Source: Sulfurovum sp. | GTDB taxonomy: Bacteria; Campylobacterota; Campylobacteria; Campylobacterales; Sulfurovaceae | Length of the DNA stretch: 46,095 bases | Assembly: GCA_012329065.1 (NCBI GenBank) | Contig: JAAXPZ010000025.1 | Span: 1 to 46,095 of the forward strand | Direction: 5' to 3' | In this document: piece after piece, positions 23,729 to 32,674 of the stretch | How positions within the stretch are numbered: position 1 is the first letter of the stretch | Layout of the letters: each line of letters starts with the position of its first letter | Position numbers and translations under genes: made by a program | The notes under the pieces: model-generated | Databases searched by the model: none | Seen by the model: the letters and a program-made list of their open reading frames with translations, nothing else | What the model was told of the DNA's origin: nothing

Positions 23729-25159
23729 ATGTCTCAAAAAGAGCTAGACAAAGCGGTCTCAGGTGAGTATGCACTCGGCTTTGAGATAGATATTGAGCAG
23801 GATACAGTACCTACTGGTCTTGACCAAAACACAATTAGGTTCATCTCAGCCAAGAAAGAAGAGCCCGAGTGGATGCTGGAGTTGCGACTTAAGGCTTTTG
23901 AAAAATGGAAAAAGATGACGGAGCCCACTTGGGGTCATTTGGTATACGAGCCTATAGATTATCAATCTATCTCATATTTTTCTGCTCCCAAGCAAGCACC
24001 TGACAGCTTGGACGAAGTCGATCCCAAGATACTAGATGCCTACAAAAAGCTAGGCATCCCCCTAGAAGAGCAGAAGCAATTGCAGGGTATCGCAGTAGAT
24101 TTGGTTGTAGATTCTGTCTCTGTCAAAACAACATATAGTGACGAGCTTAGTAAACATGGTATTATCTTTTGCTCCATTTCTGAAGCCATAAAAGATCATC
24201 CTGAGCTTGTTAAAAAATATATGTTTTCTGTAGTTCCAATGACTGATAATTTTTTTGCCACACTTAACTCAGCAGTCTTTACTGATGGTACTTTTGTGTA
24301 TATTCCAAAGGGCGTACGCTGTCCAATGGAACTCAGTACATACTTTAGGATAAATGCCTTAAATACAGGACAGTTTGAGCGAACACTGGTTATCGCTGAT
24401 GAGGGCAGTTTTGTAAGCTACAATGAGGGCTGTTCAGCACCTACTAGAGATGAGAATCAATTGCACGCCGCAGTTGTCGAGCTTGTGGCACTAAAAGATG
24501 CAGAGATTAGGTATGCCACTATTCAAAACTGGTATCCAGGTGACGAGACGGGCAAAGGAGGCATATATAATTTTGTTACCAAAAGAGGTATATGTGAAGA
24601 AAATGCCAAGATTTCATGGACACAAGTGGAGACTGGCTCAGCTATCACATGGAAATATCCAAGCTGTATCCTAAAAGGAGACAACTCAGTTGGAGAGTTC
24701 TATTCTGTAGCAGTAACCACGCTAGCCCAACAGGCAGATACTGGAACCAAAATGATTCATATAGGCAAAAATACAAAATCCACCATCATATCCAAAGGTA
24801 TCTCTGCTATGAAAGGGCAAAATACATATAGAGGCATGGTCAAGATGGGTGCAGGTGCTACAGGTGCCAGAAACTTCTCTGAGTGCGACTCTTTGCTTAT
24901 AGGTGATAGCTGTGGGGCACATACATTCCCGTATCTTGAATCCAAAGACTCAGTAGGACAAGTAGAGCATGAAGCGACTACCTCCAAGATCTCTGATGAG
25001 CAACTCTTTTATCTGAGGCAAAGAGGAATCAATGAGGAGGATGCAGTATCCATGATAGTTCATGGATTTTGTAAAGATGTATTTAAAATGCTCCCGATGG
25101 AGTACGCTGTAGAGGCAAAAGCACTATTGAATTTGACATTAGAAGGAAGCGTAGGATGA
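23729..25159 (+). CDS. sufB: Fe-S cluster assembly scaffold SufB
   Basis: A 476-aa SufB, the scaffold of the SufBCD complex on which iron-sulfur clusters form in the cytosol. Characteristic parts include [50 protein letters not shown] and the C-terminal core [18 protein letters not shown] with its conserved cysteine, then [20 protein letters not shown]. The length is normal for the family. It is the first gene of sufBCDE plus sufT and its stop overlaps the sufC start by four bases. Confidence 0.97.
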   Translation: MSQKELDKAVSGEYALGFEIDIEQDTVPTGLDQNTIRFISAKKEEPEWMLELRLKAFEKWKKMTEPTWGHLVYEPIDYQSISYFSAPKQAPDSLDEVDPKILDAYKKLGIPLEEQKQLQGIAVDLVVDSVSVKTTYSDELSKHGIIFCSISEAIKDHPELVKKYMFSVVPMTDNFFATLNSAVFTDGTFVYIPKGVRCPMELSTYFRINALNTGQFERTLVIADEGSFVSYNEGCSAPTRDENQLHAAVVELVALKDAEIRYATIQNWYPGDETGKGGIYNFVTKRGICEENAKISWTQVETGSAITWKYPSCILKGDNSVGEFYSVAVTTLAQQADTGTKMIHIGKNTKSTIISKGISAMKGQNTYRGMVKMGAGATGARNFSECDSLLIGDSCGAHTFPYLESKDSVGQVEHEATTSKISDEQLFYLRQRGINEEDAVSMIVHGFCKDVFKMLPMEYAVEAKALLNLTLEGSVG

Positions 25160-25926
25160 GCGAAAAAAGAAATATAAGTAGAATGATGGATATAAGAGAG
25201 CTCAAGGTAAAAATTGGAGATAAAACTATATTAAAGGGTCTAACTCTCGAGCTGGAAAAAGGTAAAGTGCATGCGATTATGGGACCAAATGGTTCTGGTA
25301 AATCAACACTTTCCAAAGCGATAGTTGGTCATTATGATACGGAGGTACTCGATGGTGAGATCATCTACAGAGGCGAAAATATAGTAGATAAAGAGCCAGA
25401 AGAGAGAGCGTTGGATGGTATCTTTTTGAGCTTTCAGCATCCAGTAGAGGTAGCTGGGGTAAATAATGCCTATTTCCTAAGAAGTGCTGTTAATGCCAAA
25501 AGACGACATGAGGGCAAGGATGAGCTCAATGCCGCTGTATTTCTTAGAGAGATGAAAAAATATGTTGAAGAGTTGGGTATGCAGCCAGATATGATTAGTA
25601 GGTCTCTCAATGAAGGTTTCTCTGGTGGAGAAAAGAAGAGAAATGAGATACTACAGATGCAGATGTTGAGTCCTGATATGATAATTTTGGACGAAATTGA
25701 TTCTGGACTGGACATAGATGCACTAAGAGCTGTATCAGAGGGTATTAACAGCATGAAAAATGGAGATAGAAGCTTCTTGGTCATCACGCACTATAGTCGT
25801 ATCCTCGACTATATCAAGCCAGACTATATTCATGTTCTAAAAGATGGTAAGATTGTTCATACAGGTGGCCCAGAGCTGGTAGCACAACTTGAAGAAGAGG
25901 GATATGAATCTCTAGGGGAGGCATAA
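25156..25926 (+). CDS. sufC: Fe-S cluster assembly ATPase SufC
   Basis: A 256-aa ABC-type ATPase that powers the SufBCD complex. Walker A is GPNGSGKST, the signature is [10 protein letters not shown], Walker B is [12 protein letters not shown] and the switch histidine is in VITHYSR. The Gly-Glu-Lys-Lys-Arg signature and the DEIDSGLD form distinguish SufC from transporter ATPases. It overlaps sufB at the start, and its stop codon overlaps the ATG of sufD, so the three genes are translationally coupled. Confidence 0.97.
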   Translation: MSEKRNISRMMDIRELKVKIGDKTILKGLTLELEKGKVHAIMGPNGSGKSTLSKAIVGHYDTEVLDGEIIYRGENIVDKEPEERALDGIFLSFQHPVEVAGVNNAYFLRSAVNAKRRHEGKDELNAAVFLREMKKYVEELGMQPDMISRSLNEGFSGGEKKRNEILQMQMLSPDMIILDEIDSGLDIDALRAVSEGINSMKNGDRSFLVITHYSRILDYIKPDYIHVLKDGKIVHTGGPELVAQLEEEGYESLGEA

Positions 25927-27197
25927 TGAAGCTGTCTGAACTACGACAGAGTACAGCCTCTGAAATTCTTGATTTGTTTGGAGCTGATGAATCTAAAATA
26001 AGTCTAGCAGAAGAGCTTGTAAAGAAAGGTCTGCCTAGCAAAAAGAGCGAAGAGTATAGATATGCTGACATAGAATCTGCACTGAGCTTAGAACTTGAGT
26101 TTTTAAAGCAGTCTATGGATGATATTGAGCCTTGCGATAAGTTGATTATCACAGATGGTGTAGTGACGCATGCTCCAGAGTCTGTATCTGTCAGGTATAC
26201 TTCCGCGATAGATAGAGATATGAAGCATTTTGATCCTTTGTACTATCTGGGGCATATTGCTAGTGAATTTGTGCTAGCTCTAGAACCTAGAGGTGATGAA
26301 AGCTTAAAAATTGTTCACAGATTAACAAAAATAAAGACACTTATTGCCTATAGAGTAGCACTGTTTATAGCTCCCAATACCCAAGTAAATATTTACGAGA
26401 GTTTTGATGATTGTTCTGCTGATGGCTCGCTGGTACTTTGTGGTTATGATGCTTTTGTGGATAGAGATGCTACCCTAAAGTTAATCAAAAATCAAACACT
26501 TGATAGTCAAAACTACCGTATGATCGCATCTCATAGGTTCAAAATAGAAAAGAGTGCCACTATCGATCTGGCTACTTTTGATTTCGGCTCTGCATCGAGC
26601 TTGCAGACTATGAAGGTGGAGCTAGGAGAAAGAGCACATTTAGAAGCTTCTCACCTTCTGTATGCAAGTGGTAGTGCCAAGAGAGGTACTGTATCCAAGA
26701 TACTGCATATAGGAGAGCACTCTACAAGTAATCAGCAGGCAAAATCCATATTGGCTGACAAGGCAAGGGGTATATTTGATGCACTAATCAAGGTTGAGCA
26801 TTCTGCAAAATATACCAAAGCACATCAGGGATCCAAGGCTATTTTGCTTGAGATGGGACCATATATGGCGAGTAAGCCACAACTAGAAATATACATAGAT
26901 GAGCTTGAGGCCAGTCATGGCTCTACTACGGGTCAACTCGATAGCAAACAACTCTTTTATCTCCGATCTAGGGGTATATCTGAAGTAGAGGCTAAAAAGA
27001 TGCTTATACAGGCATTTGCCAATGAACTTATAGACAAAGTAGCCGGCCGTAGTATTCAAGAACAACTTCATATAAGTTTTGATAAGGCATTTTATGGAGA
27101 AGCCAGAATGGAGTGCATAGATACATGTGACGGTTGTGAAGATGCACTTGTTGGTGATACAGAAGAGATAAATAGGTTATTTGGCTTTAGCCAATAG
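25926..27197 (+). CDS. sufD: Fe-S cluster assembly protein SufD
   Basis: A 423-aa SufD, the SufB paralogue in the SufBC2D complex. The N-terminal domain is divergent, and the conserved beta-helix end shows KAILLEMGPYMASKPQLEIY, ASHGSTTGQLDSKQLFYLRS and a conserved histidine in the HGSTTGQ motif. The C-terminal CIDTCDGCEDALVG segment has three extra cysteines that are not usual for SufD and may be lineage-specific. Its position between sufC and sufE supports the call. Confidence 0.95.
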   Translation: MKLSELRQSTASEILDLFGADESKISLAEELVKKGLPSKKSEEYRYADIESALSLELEFLKQSMDDIEPCDKLIITDGVVTHAPESVSVRYTSAIDRDMKHFDPLYYLGHIASEFVLALEPRGDESLKIVHRLTKIKTLIAYRVALFIAPNTQVNIYESFDDCSADGSLVLCGYDAFVDRDATLKLIKNQTLDSQNYRMIASHRFKIEKSATIDLATFDFGSASSLQTMKVELGERAHLEASHLLYASGSAKRGTVSKILHIGEHSTSNQQAKSILADKARGIFDALIKVEHSAKYTKAHQGSKAILLEMGPYMASKPQLEIYIDELEASHGSTTGQLDSKQLFYLRSRGISEVEAKKMLIQAFANELIDKVAGRSIQEQLHISFDKAFYGEARMECIDTCDGCEDALVGDTEEINRLFGFSQ

Positions 27198-27224
27198 AGG
27201 ATTAACAATAAAAAGGAGAATAAG

Positions 27225-27650
27225 ATGGCAATACAAGATACAGTAGATGGATTGAAAAGTGATTTTGAGCTACTTCAAGAGCCTGATGCGATAATGGAGT
27301 ATATCTTTGATATGGGCAAAGAGCACGAAGGTCTGCCAGAAGAAGAGAGAACTGATGAGACTTATGTGGATGGCTGTGCTTCTGAGGCATGGCTTGTATG
27401 CGATTTCGAAGACGGGGTTATGAAATTTAGAGGTCATGGAACGAGTGAGATGGCTAAGGGCATGATGGAGATGCTTCTAAAAATCTTTAGTAATCGCACT
27501 CCAGATGAGATACTCTCTTTCAATCCTGAAGAGCTTCATAAAATGGGTATCGTAGAGCTACTGTCTCCAGTTAGACAACAGAGCTTAGAAGCATTTTTGA
27601 AGATGGTGTATGGATATGCACAAAAATGTAAAGTACAGCAAGAGGGATAA
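27225..27650 (+). CDS. sufE: Cysteine desulfuration protein SufE
   Basis: A 141-aa SufE, which takes sulfane sulfur from a cysteine desulfurase and passes it to SufB. The active-site cysteine lies in YVDGCASEAWL, aligning with the GCQSQVW motif of E. coli SufE, and the FRGHGTSEMAKGM and GIVELLSPVRQQSLEAFLKM segments match the family. An AAGGAGAATAAG leader precedes the ATG. No sufS desulfurase gene is adjacent, so the sulfur donor must be encoded elsewhere. Confidence 0.93.
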   Translation: MAIQDTVDGLKSDFELLQEPDAIMEYIFDMGKEHEGLPEEERTDETYVDGCASEAWLVCDFEDGVMKFRGHGTSEMAKGMMEMLLKIFSNRTPDEILSFNPEELHKMGIVELLSPVRQQSLEAFLKMVYGYAQKCKVQQEG

Positions 27651-27653
27651 TCT

Positions 27654-28055
27654 ATGCCTGAAATCAGTAAAGCAGAGTTAGTCAAGCAGAAGATGCAAGA
27701 GCAAAAAGAAGCATTTTTGGCAGCTCAACCTAGTGACAGCGAAATGGAAGATTTGGTCAGAGGTCATCTTGGGCAAATTTATGACCCTGAGCTTCCAGTA
27801 GATATCTATAATCTAGGTCTCATATACGAGGTCAACTGCCACACAGATGAGGTCAGTGGTATGAAAAAGTGCAAGATAGTCATGACTCTCACCTCTGCAA
27901 CCTGCTCTATGTCTGAGATTATCGTTGATCTCATCAAGTCTATTGCTAATCGCCAAGAGGGACTAGAGGAGGTAGAAGTAGAAATAGTATTCGATCCTCC
28001 ATGGACACAGGACAGTATGACAGATGAGGCAAAGCTTGCTATGGGGTTGTTGTAG
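27654..28055 (+). CDS. SufT-like DUF59/MIP18 family protein
   Basis: A 133-aa protein of the DUF59 (MIP18) family. A charged N-terminal helix of about 30 residues precedes the domain with YDPELPVDIYNLGLIYE, TLTSATCSMSEIIVDLI (conserved Cys) and FDPPWTQDSMTDEAKLAMGLL. In suf operons this is SufT, an accessory factor for Fe-S protein maturation. It begins three bases after the sufE stop, so it is the last gene of the operon. Confidence 0.92.
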   Translation: MPEISKAELVKQKMQEQKEAFLAAQPSDSEMEDLVRGHLGQIYDPELPVDIYNLGLIYEVNCHTDEVSGMKKCKIVMTLTSATCSMSEIIVDLIKSIANRQEGLEEVEVEIVFDPPWTQDSMTDEAKLAMGLL

Positions 28056-28128
28056 CCGTATATAACCATTAATTTACTAACATTTGGATAAAATCCTATA
28101 GAAAATATCTTCTATTAGGATAATCCAT

Positions 28129-30177
28129 ATGACCCAACCACTACTTATCGAAATCGGCATAGAGGAGCTTCCTGCTATACCACTTCTAAAAATTATCAAA
28201 AATATTGAAAACTCATGGCATAAGATACTCAAAGAGCACAGGCTAGAGTGTGACTTTGACTTTTTCTATACCCCTAGAAGGCTTGTGCTAGTGCATGAAA
28301 GTATACCTATAAAGCAAGATGATACGACTATGGAACTCTTTGGACCACCTGTACAGGTAGCATTTAAGGATGGTGAGTCAACTCCAGCGGCTATTGGGTT
28401 TGCCAAGAAGTGTGGTGTGGAGATAGCTGAACTTGGCAGGTCAGAGAAAAATACTCAAGAGATACTCTATTTCAAAAAAGAAGAGAAAGGCTCTGACACG
28501 GTCAACCTACTCCAAGAGATGCTAGAAAAATGGATCTCCTCTATGGCATTTGCTAAGATGATGCGTTGGGGGTCTAGATATGATGAATTTATTCGTCCCA
28601 TTCGTTGGCTGCAAGTAAGACAAGGTGATAGTTCTGTGCCTGTAGAGTTATTCGGTGTAGAGTCAGGTATGCAAACTTATGTGCATCGCATGATTGATTA
28701 TGACGGAGTGGATGTGCCAAATATAAATGCTTATGAGGGGATTTTGAAGGAGGGTGCAGTAATACTGCGTTCACAAGAGCGTGAAAGCAAGATACTTGCA
28801 GAGTTTGATGTGTTAGAGTCTGAGTATGATATCGTCATAGAAAGAGACAAGTCTCTACTTACCGAAATAGTGGCTATCACAGAAAACCCTAAAGCATTAT
28901 TAGGTACTTTTGATGAAGACTTCTTAGAACTCCCTCCTGAAGTCATCATTACTTCTATGAAGGAGCATCAGCGTTACTTTCCTGTCTTTGAAAATGGAAA
29001 AATAGCCAATAAATTTGTAGTAGTATCTAATGCCTATACGCAGGACTACTCTAAAGTTGTAGCAGGAAACGAGCGTGTGCTTAAGCCTCGTCTAGCAGAT
29101 GGACTTTTCTTTTACAAAAATGATTTGAAAAATGGACTCTCTACAGATGGGCTTGAAAAAGTACAGTTCATAGATGGACTAGGAACACTAGCAGATAAAA
29201 TAGCAAGAGAAAATAAAATAGCCATAAGACTACTTGCCCTTTACATGGAAAAGGTAAAATCAAGTACAGGCAAAAGTGTAGCAGAGCTAGAGCAAAGCAT
29301 GGGCAAAGCCATCAACCTAGCAAAAGCAGACCTTATGTCTGAGATGGTCTATGAGTTCACAGAACTTCAAGGGCTTATGGGTTACTACTATGCCAAAGCA
29401 CTTGGAGAAGAAGAACTAGTCTACACTGCCATCAAAGAACAGTATATGCCAGTGGGAGAGGGTGCAGGGTTACCATCTTCGGTGTTTTCTTCCATAGTAG
29501 CGATGTCTGCTAAACTAGACACACTCTTTGGACTCTTTTCTGTGGGGCGTATACCTACAGGAAGTAAAGACCCATTTGCATTGCGTCGTGCAGTCAACGG
29601 CATAGTCCGCATAGTTACACACTATGACTTGGCATTTGACATAGATGACATCATCACACTTCTCAAAGGAAGCTATGATGACTTTGATACAAAGTTACTA
29701 AGTGACTTCATCATAGAACGCATAAACAAATCACTCGATGCCAATCCATCGGTAATAGGAGCAGTATTGGCATCTGGAGAAAAAGACATCAATGAGATAG
29801 CAAAAAAGGTCTCTGCTTTGAATGACATAGTAAGTGCAGATACTTTTAAAGAACAGTTTTCTACCTTTAAACGAGTGGCAAACATCTCAAAAGATGTAGA
29901 CTTGGACTCTGATTTGTTTATAGATATATCACTCTTCAAAGAAGATGCAGAAGTGACACTTTACAATGCTTACGAAAAAGTAATCAACCAAGACTACACA
30001 GACTACAAAGCAGAGTTTGAAGCACTATTTGGGCTTAAGCGTGAGCTTGATGGGTATTTTGATGATGTGATGGTAAATGCTGAGGATGAGGCGTTAAAAA
30101 TGAATAGATTGAATACGATTGGGTCTGTGTATAAGACATTTAAAGCGATTGCGGATATTAAGGAGATTACGGTTTAG
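28129..30177 (+). CDS. glyS: Glycyl-tRNA synthetase beta subunit
   Basis: A 682-aa GlyS, the beta subunit of the bacterial alpha2beta2 glycyl-tRNA synthetase. Family landmarks are LLIEIGIEELPA at the N-terminus, YTPRRLVL, MAFAKMMRWG, PIRWLQ, the HD-like GLMGYYYAK and VYTAIKEQYMPVG segments, and DPFALRRAVNGIVRI. It functions with the alpha subunit GlyQ, which is not in the window. An AGGATAATCC element lies just before the ATG and a similar GGATAAAATCC is 31 nt further upstream; these small palindromes are probably promoter-region sequence. The 3' end overlaps the remnant of an antisense antitoxin gene by about 11 bases. Confidence 0.97.
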   Translation: MTQPLLIEIGIEELPAIPLLKIIKNIENSWHKILKEHRLECDFDFFYTPRRLVLVHESIPIKQDDTTMELFGPPVQVAFKDGESTPAAIGFAKKCGVEIAELGRSEKNTQEILYFKKEEKGSDTVNLLQEMLEKWISSMAFAKMMRWGSRYDEFIRPIRWLQVRQGDSSVPVELFGVESGMQTYVHRMIDYDGVDVPNINAYEGILKEGAVILRSQERESKILAEFDVLESEYDIVIERDKSLLTEIVAITENPKALLGTFDEDFLELPPEVIITSMKEHQRYFPVFENGKIANKFVVVSNAYTQDYSKVVAGNERVLKPRLADGLFFYKNDLKNGLSTDGLEKVQFIDGLGTLADKIARENKIAIRLLALYMEKVKSSTGKSVAELEQSMGKAINLAKADLMSEMVYEFTELQGLMGYYYAKALGEEELVYTAIKEQYMPVGEGAGLPSSVFSSIVAMSAKLDTLFGLFSVGRIPTGSKDPFALRRAVNGIVRIVTHYDLAFDIDDIITLLKGSYDDFDTKLLSDFIIERINKSLDANPSVIGAVLASGEKDINEIAKKVSALNDIVSADTFKEQFSTFKRVANISKDVDLDSDLFIDISLFKEDAEVTLYNAYEKVINQDYTDYKAEFEALFGLKRELDGYFDDVMVNAEDEALKMNRLNTIGSVYKTFKAIADIKEITV

Positions 30178-30450
30178 ATGAAGCATTATGTATAAATGTA
30201 TCTAACTCATCAAAACCTTCATCCTATGGTGTACAAGTAGTTTTTCCAGACTCTATATCTGCTAGTCTTTGGCGTAACATTTTTTTGTCTTTTTGAAACT
30301 GTGGTGTTTTCATGTAGGTTATGGTTTCTTCATTTAGCTTGTTGTCATTAGAGACTGTAAGATTTTAATCATCCTATCTTTTAGATTTTTTATGAGTGTC
30401 AAAAATGTATTTAATTCACTGTCTTCAATGTCAAACTGAATGGTTTGCAT
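30167..30450 (-). pseudogene. Decayed antitoxin gene (frameshift plus internal stop)
   Basis: Reading the minus strand from an ATG at 30450, the frame gives MQTIQFDIEDSELNTFLTL then LKDRMIK. Near 30357 the reading must shift by one base to continue as NEETITYMKTPQFQKDKKML and RQRLADIESGKTTCTP. A TAG follows, and the same frame continues as DEGFDELDTFIHNAS to a stop at 30167. The pieces together resemble a RelB/StbD-like antitoxin of about 90 residues with the typical SGK-P-DEGFDELD tail. Two separate lesions make this a true remnant and not a single sequence error. No toxin gene accompanies it. It lies next to, and opposite, an intact toxin-antitoxin pair with which it shares an N-terminal motif style (MQxIxxDIE versus MQLNIDIE). 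Confidence 0.75.
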
Positions 30451-30465
30451 ACTCAATTCTTTTTT

Positions 30466-30495
30466 GGGTATTATTGGGTATTATTTGGTATTATA
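30466..30495 (+). repeat. Three tandem 10-bp repeats, probable toxin-antitoxin operator
   Basis: GGGTATTATT at 30466-30475 is repeated exactly at 30476-30485, and a third degenerate copy, TGGTATTATA, lies at 30486-30495. The 10-bp period places every copy on the same face of the helix. A TATAAT at 30508-30513 follows 12 bp later, then GAGGAG and the antitoxin ATG. The block sits between the decayed minus-strand antitoxin and the intact plus-strand pair, the usual place for antitoxin autorepression. Confidence 0.6.
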
Positions 30496-30535
30496 GCTAA
30501 AATAATGTATAATAATTCACATAGAGGAGCATAAA

Positions 30536-30763
30536 ATGCAATTAAATATAGATATAGAACAACATAAGTCTACACTCTTTTTAGACTTTTTGAAACTTCT
30601 AAAAAAAGACCAGATGATAAATGACTTTGAAGTGATAGACGGTAAACCAAACTTATCAAAATACGAACAAGAAGTTCTAAATGATATTTCAAATATATCT
30701 TCTGCTATTAATGATGCAGATAATGGCATAGGTCATAAAAAAGCGTTAAAGATTAATCTATAA
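30536..30763 (+). CDS. Antitoxin of a RelBE-type pair
   Basis: A 75-aa acidic protein (MQLNIDIEQHKSTLFLDFLK, then SKYEQEVLNDISNISSAIND) directly before a RelE/ParE-type toxin, with one base between the genes. Size, order and acidic helical composition fit a type II antitoxin that wraps and neutralises the toxin. The N-terminal beta-strand-like start is probably the DNA-binding half that contacts the 10-bp repeats upstream. GAGGAG lies six bases before the ATG. I do not recognise an exact antitoxin family. Confidence 0.75.
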   Translation: MQLNIDIEQHKSTLFLDFLKLLKKDQMINDFEVIDGKPNLSKYEQEVLNDISNISSAINDADNGIGHKKALKINL

Positions 30764-30764
30764 T

Positions 30765-31091
30765 ATGTCATATACGGTCATAGAGCAAGACCTCTACCTC
30801 AAAGCACTCAAAAAACTTTCTAAAAAATATAAAAATATAGAATCAGATATAGAAAACTTTTTATTGAGTATCAATTCCATAAAAGACTTAGGTGTTGAAT
30901 TGAAACATAATGTGTATAAAGTTAGGATAGCTAATAGCGATAAGAATAAAGGGAAAAGTGCAGGCTATAGATTAATAAGCTATGTGAAAATTGTAGATAA
31001 TGAATTGCATTTAATTTATATATATGATAAAAGTTCTTTAGCAAATATTAGCGAAAAAGAATTAGATACATTACTTATTAAACAACTTTAA
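30765..31091 (+). CDS. RelE/ParE-family toxin
   Basis: A 108-aa protein with the RelE/ParE fold pattern: two N-terminal helices (LYLKALKKLSKKYKNIESDI), then VYKVRIANSDKNKGKSAGYRLISYV with its basic cluster, and a final strand LHLIYIYDKSS followed by ISEKELDTLL. RelE-type toxins cut mRNA on the ribosome, whereas ParE-type poison gyrase; the sequence alone does not decide. It forms a two-gene unit with the antitoxin and is followed after four bases by the MnmC-like gene, so the oxidoreductase may be partly transcribed from the toxin-antitoxin promoter. Confidence 0.85.
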   Translation: MSYTVIEQDLYLKALKKLSKKYKNIESDIENFLLSINSIKDLGVELKHNVYKVRIANSDKNKGKSAGYRLISYVKIVDNELHLIYIYDKSSLANISEKELDTLLIKQL

Positions 31092-31095
31092 TACT

Positions 31096-32220
31096 ATGAC
31101 ACATATATATGACAGCATCATCATCGGAGCAGGTATAGCAGGGGCTACTCTTGCTCACACTCTCACAAAAAAAAATCAAAAAGTACTGGTACTAGATAAA
31201 AATGGCATAGCTTCTGGTGGTTCTGGGGCTGCGGGGGCTTTTGTTTCTCCTAAGATTGGGAAGGGGTCTGCTCTTCAGGTGCTTACTAATGAAGCTTTTG
31301 AATTTACTAAAGACTTTTATCTTTCTACTTGCCCTGAGTACTTTCATCAGACAGGGGTAATACGCATACCTAAAGACGAAGTGGATGCCAAGAAGTTTAC
31401 TGAATATAAAGCCTTTAATGACAATAAATATGAATGGTATAGTAAAGAAAAGCTCCAATCACTTGGCATCAATACTGAGTCTGAAAGTTTTTATTTTCCT
31501 GAAGCTGGGGTTTGCGATGCAATAGATATTTGCATATATTTGCTAAAAGATATAGAAGTTAAAACAGAAGAAGTTGTTTCATTGGATAGGACAGATGGAC
31601 AATGGAATCTTCTCACTCCTCACTCCTCACTCCTCACTAAAAATGTAGTATTGGCTACAGGATTTGAGAGCAAGCTTGTGGATCTTAGGTATATGGGCAT
31701 ACGAGGCACTTGGGGAACTAGAGGTGATTTTAGCTCTAACTTAGATTTAAAAGCTAGTATGCATCAGTCAATGTCTATAGGAGCCAATATGAATGGCATC
31801 ATACGGCTTGGTGCTACACATGAAAAAGAGATTACAGATCCACTGCCGTGCAGTGATATGCAAGCATTAAGTCTTGAGAAAAAAGCTTCTGCTATGATAG
31901 ATACATCTGACTTCAAGCTCTTGGAAGCTTACTGTGGGATGAGAGCAGGGTCAAAAGACTATTTTCCTTTGGCGGGAGAGATAATCGATGTGCCTCGGAT
32001 GCTAGAGGAGTATCCCGCTCTACTCAGTGGGGCAAAGCCAGAGTTTAAATATGTGGAAAATCTGTATATTTGCAATGGAATGGGTGGAAGAGGCTTTGTT
32101 TTTGCACCATTAATAGCAAAAATGTTGGCTGAGCTTATTGTGGATGATAAAAAAGTCGATGATAGAGTAAGCCCAGATAGACTTTTTTTAAAGTGGTGCA
32201 GAAAACTACATTCACCTTAA
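31096..32220 (+). CDS. FAD-dependent oxidoreductase, MnmC C-terminal (DAO) type
   Basis: A 374-aa DAO-family flavoprotein. The FAD-binding motif GAGIAGATLAHTL is at about residue 11, GGSGAAGAF follows, and the C-terminal ICNGMGGRGFVFAPLIAKMLAEL plus SPDRLFLKW match the oxidoreductase half of MnmC, which converts cmnm5 to nm5 in wobble uridine 34 of tRNA. The methyltransferase half of the bifunctional MnmC is absent, as in other stand-alone versions. A 7-bp repeat tract inside the gene encodes the odd TPHSSLLT stretch near residue 177. It overlaps the 3' end of the convergent Sua5-like gene by nine bases. Confidence 0.85.
   Translation: MTHIYDSIIIGAGIAGATLAHTLTKKNQKVLVLDKNGIASGGSGAAGAFVSPKIGKGSALQVLTNEAFEFTKDFYLSTCPEYFHQTGVIRIPKDEVDAKKFTEYKAFNDNKYEWYSKEKLQSLGINTESESFYFPEAGVCDAIDICIYLLKDIEVKTEEVVSLDRTDGQWNLLTPHSSLLTKNVVLATGFESKLVDLRYMGIRGTWGTRGDFSSNLDLKASMHQSMSIGANMNGIIRLGATHEKEITDPLPCSDMQALSLEKKASAMIDTSDFKLLEAYCGMRAGSKDYFPLAGEIIDVPRMLEEYPALLSGAKPEFKYVENLYICNGMGGRGFVFAPLIAKMLAELIVDDKKVDDRVSPDRLFLKWCRKLHSP
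31613..31638 (+). repeat. Heptanucleotide tandem repeat inside the MnmC-like gene
   Basis: TCACTCC is repeated three times (31613-31633) followed by a partial fourth copy TCACT. The unit is not a multiple of three, so gain or loss of one copy would shift the reading frame; three copies together make exactly seven codons. Confidence 0.8.
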
Positions 32221-32661
32221 TTTCTTAATAGTCTTATTGTTTATTATATATATTTCTGATGGGGCATTATCGTTTTGCCCTAGTGGTTCTATCGTATTGT
32301 CTGCGATATTTCTTGCCCACTTTTCATCATATCCTTCTCCACTTAGATTGGCAGAAGTAGTATATGCCCATTTAAGTTTGCTGATAAGCTCTAGATGATG
32401 CATATCTTTAATAACACGATAAGAGTACCCAGAGGGTAAAATAAAAGTACTTTTAATAGCTCTACGGATTCTATTTTTGTGTTTTGTTGGGACTCTGTCA
32501 AGTCTTTTAAGTGTACTTAGGCTGTCTACTGCTTTTATATAATACTTATGGGCTGGTCGTTTTTTTATAGCATCAAGTTTCTGTCTATTTTGGGACACAA
32601 AACCGATAGTGGTATCGGTTTGTGTTAAAAAAACAAGATCTACCAGTTTTTTCTTTACCAT
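32212..32661 (-). CDS. Short Sua5/YciO/YrdC-family protein
   Basis: A 149-aa member of the Sua5/YrdC family, shorter than the usual 190-200 residues. Visible features are LVFLTQTDTTIGFVSQ at the N-terminus, the KKRPAHKYYIKAV lysine/arginine stretch, FILPSGYSYRV and the conserved YTTSANLSGEG near the C-terminus. Full-length relatives make threonylcarbamoyl-AMP for t6A37 tRNA modification. Short forms of this kind occur in other Campylobacterota, so it is probably intact; whether it is the cell's t6A enzyme is uncertain. It starts 13 nt after carB and is likely the last gene of that transcript. Confidence 0.82.
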   Translation of the reverse strand: MVKKKLVDLVFLTQTDTTIGFVSQNRQKLDAIKKRPAHKYYIKAVDSLSTLKRLDRVPTKHKNRIRRAIKSTFILPSGYSYRVIKDMHHLELISKLKWAYTTSANLSGEGYDEKWARNIADNTIEPLGQNDNAPSEIYIINNKTIKKLR

Positions 32662-32674
32662 TATTCACTCTTTG

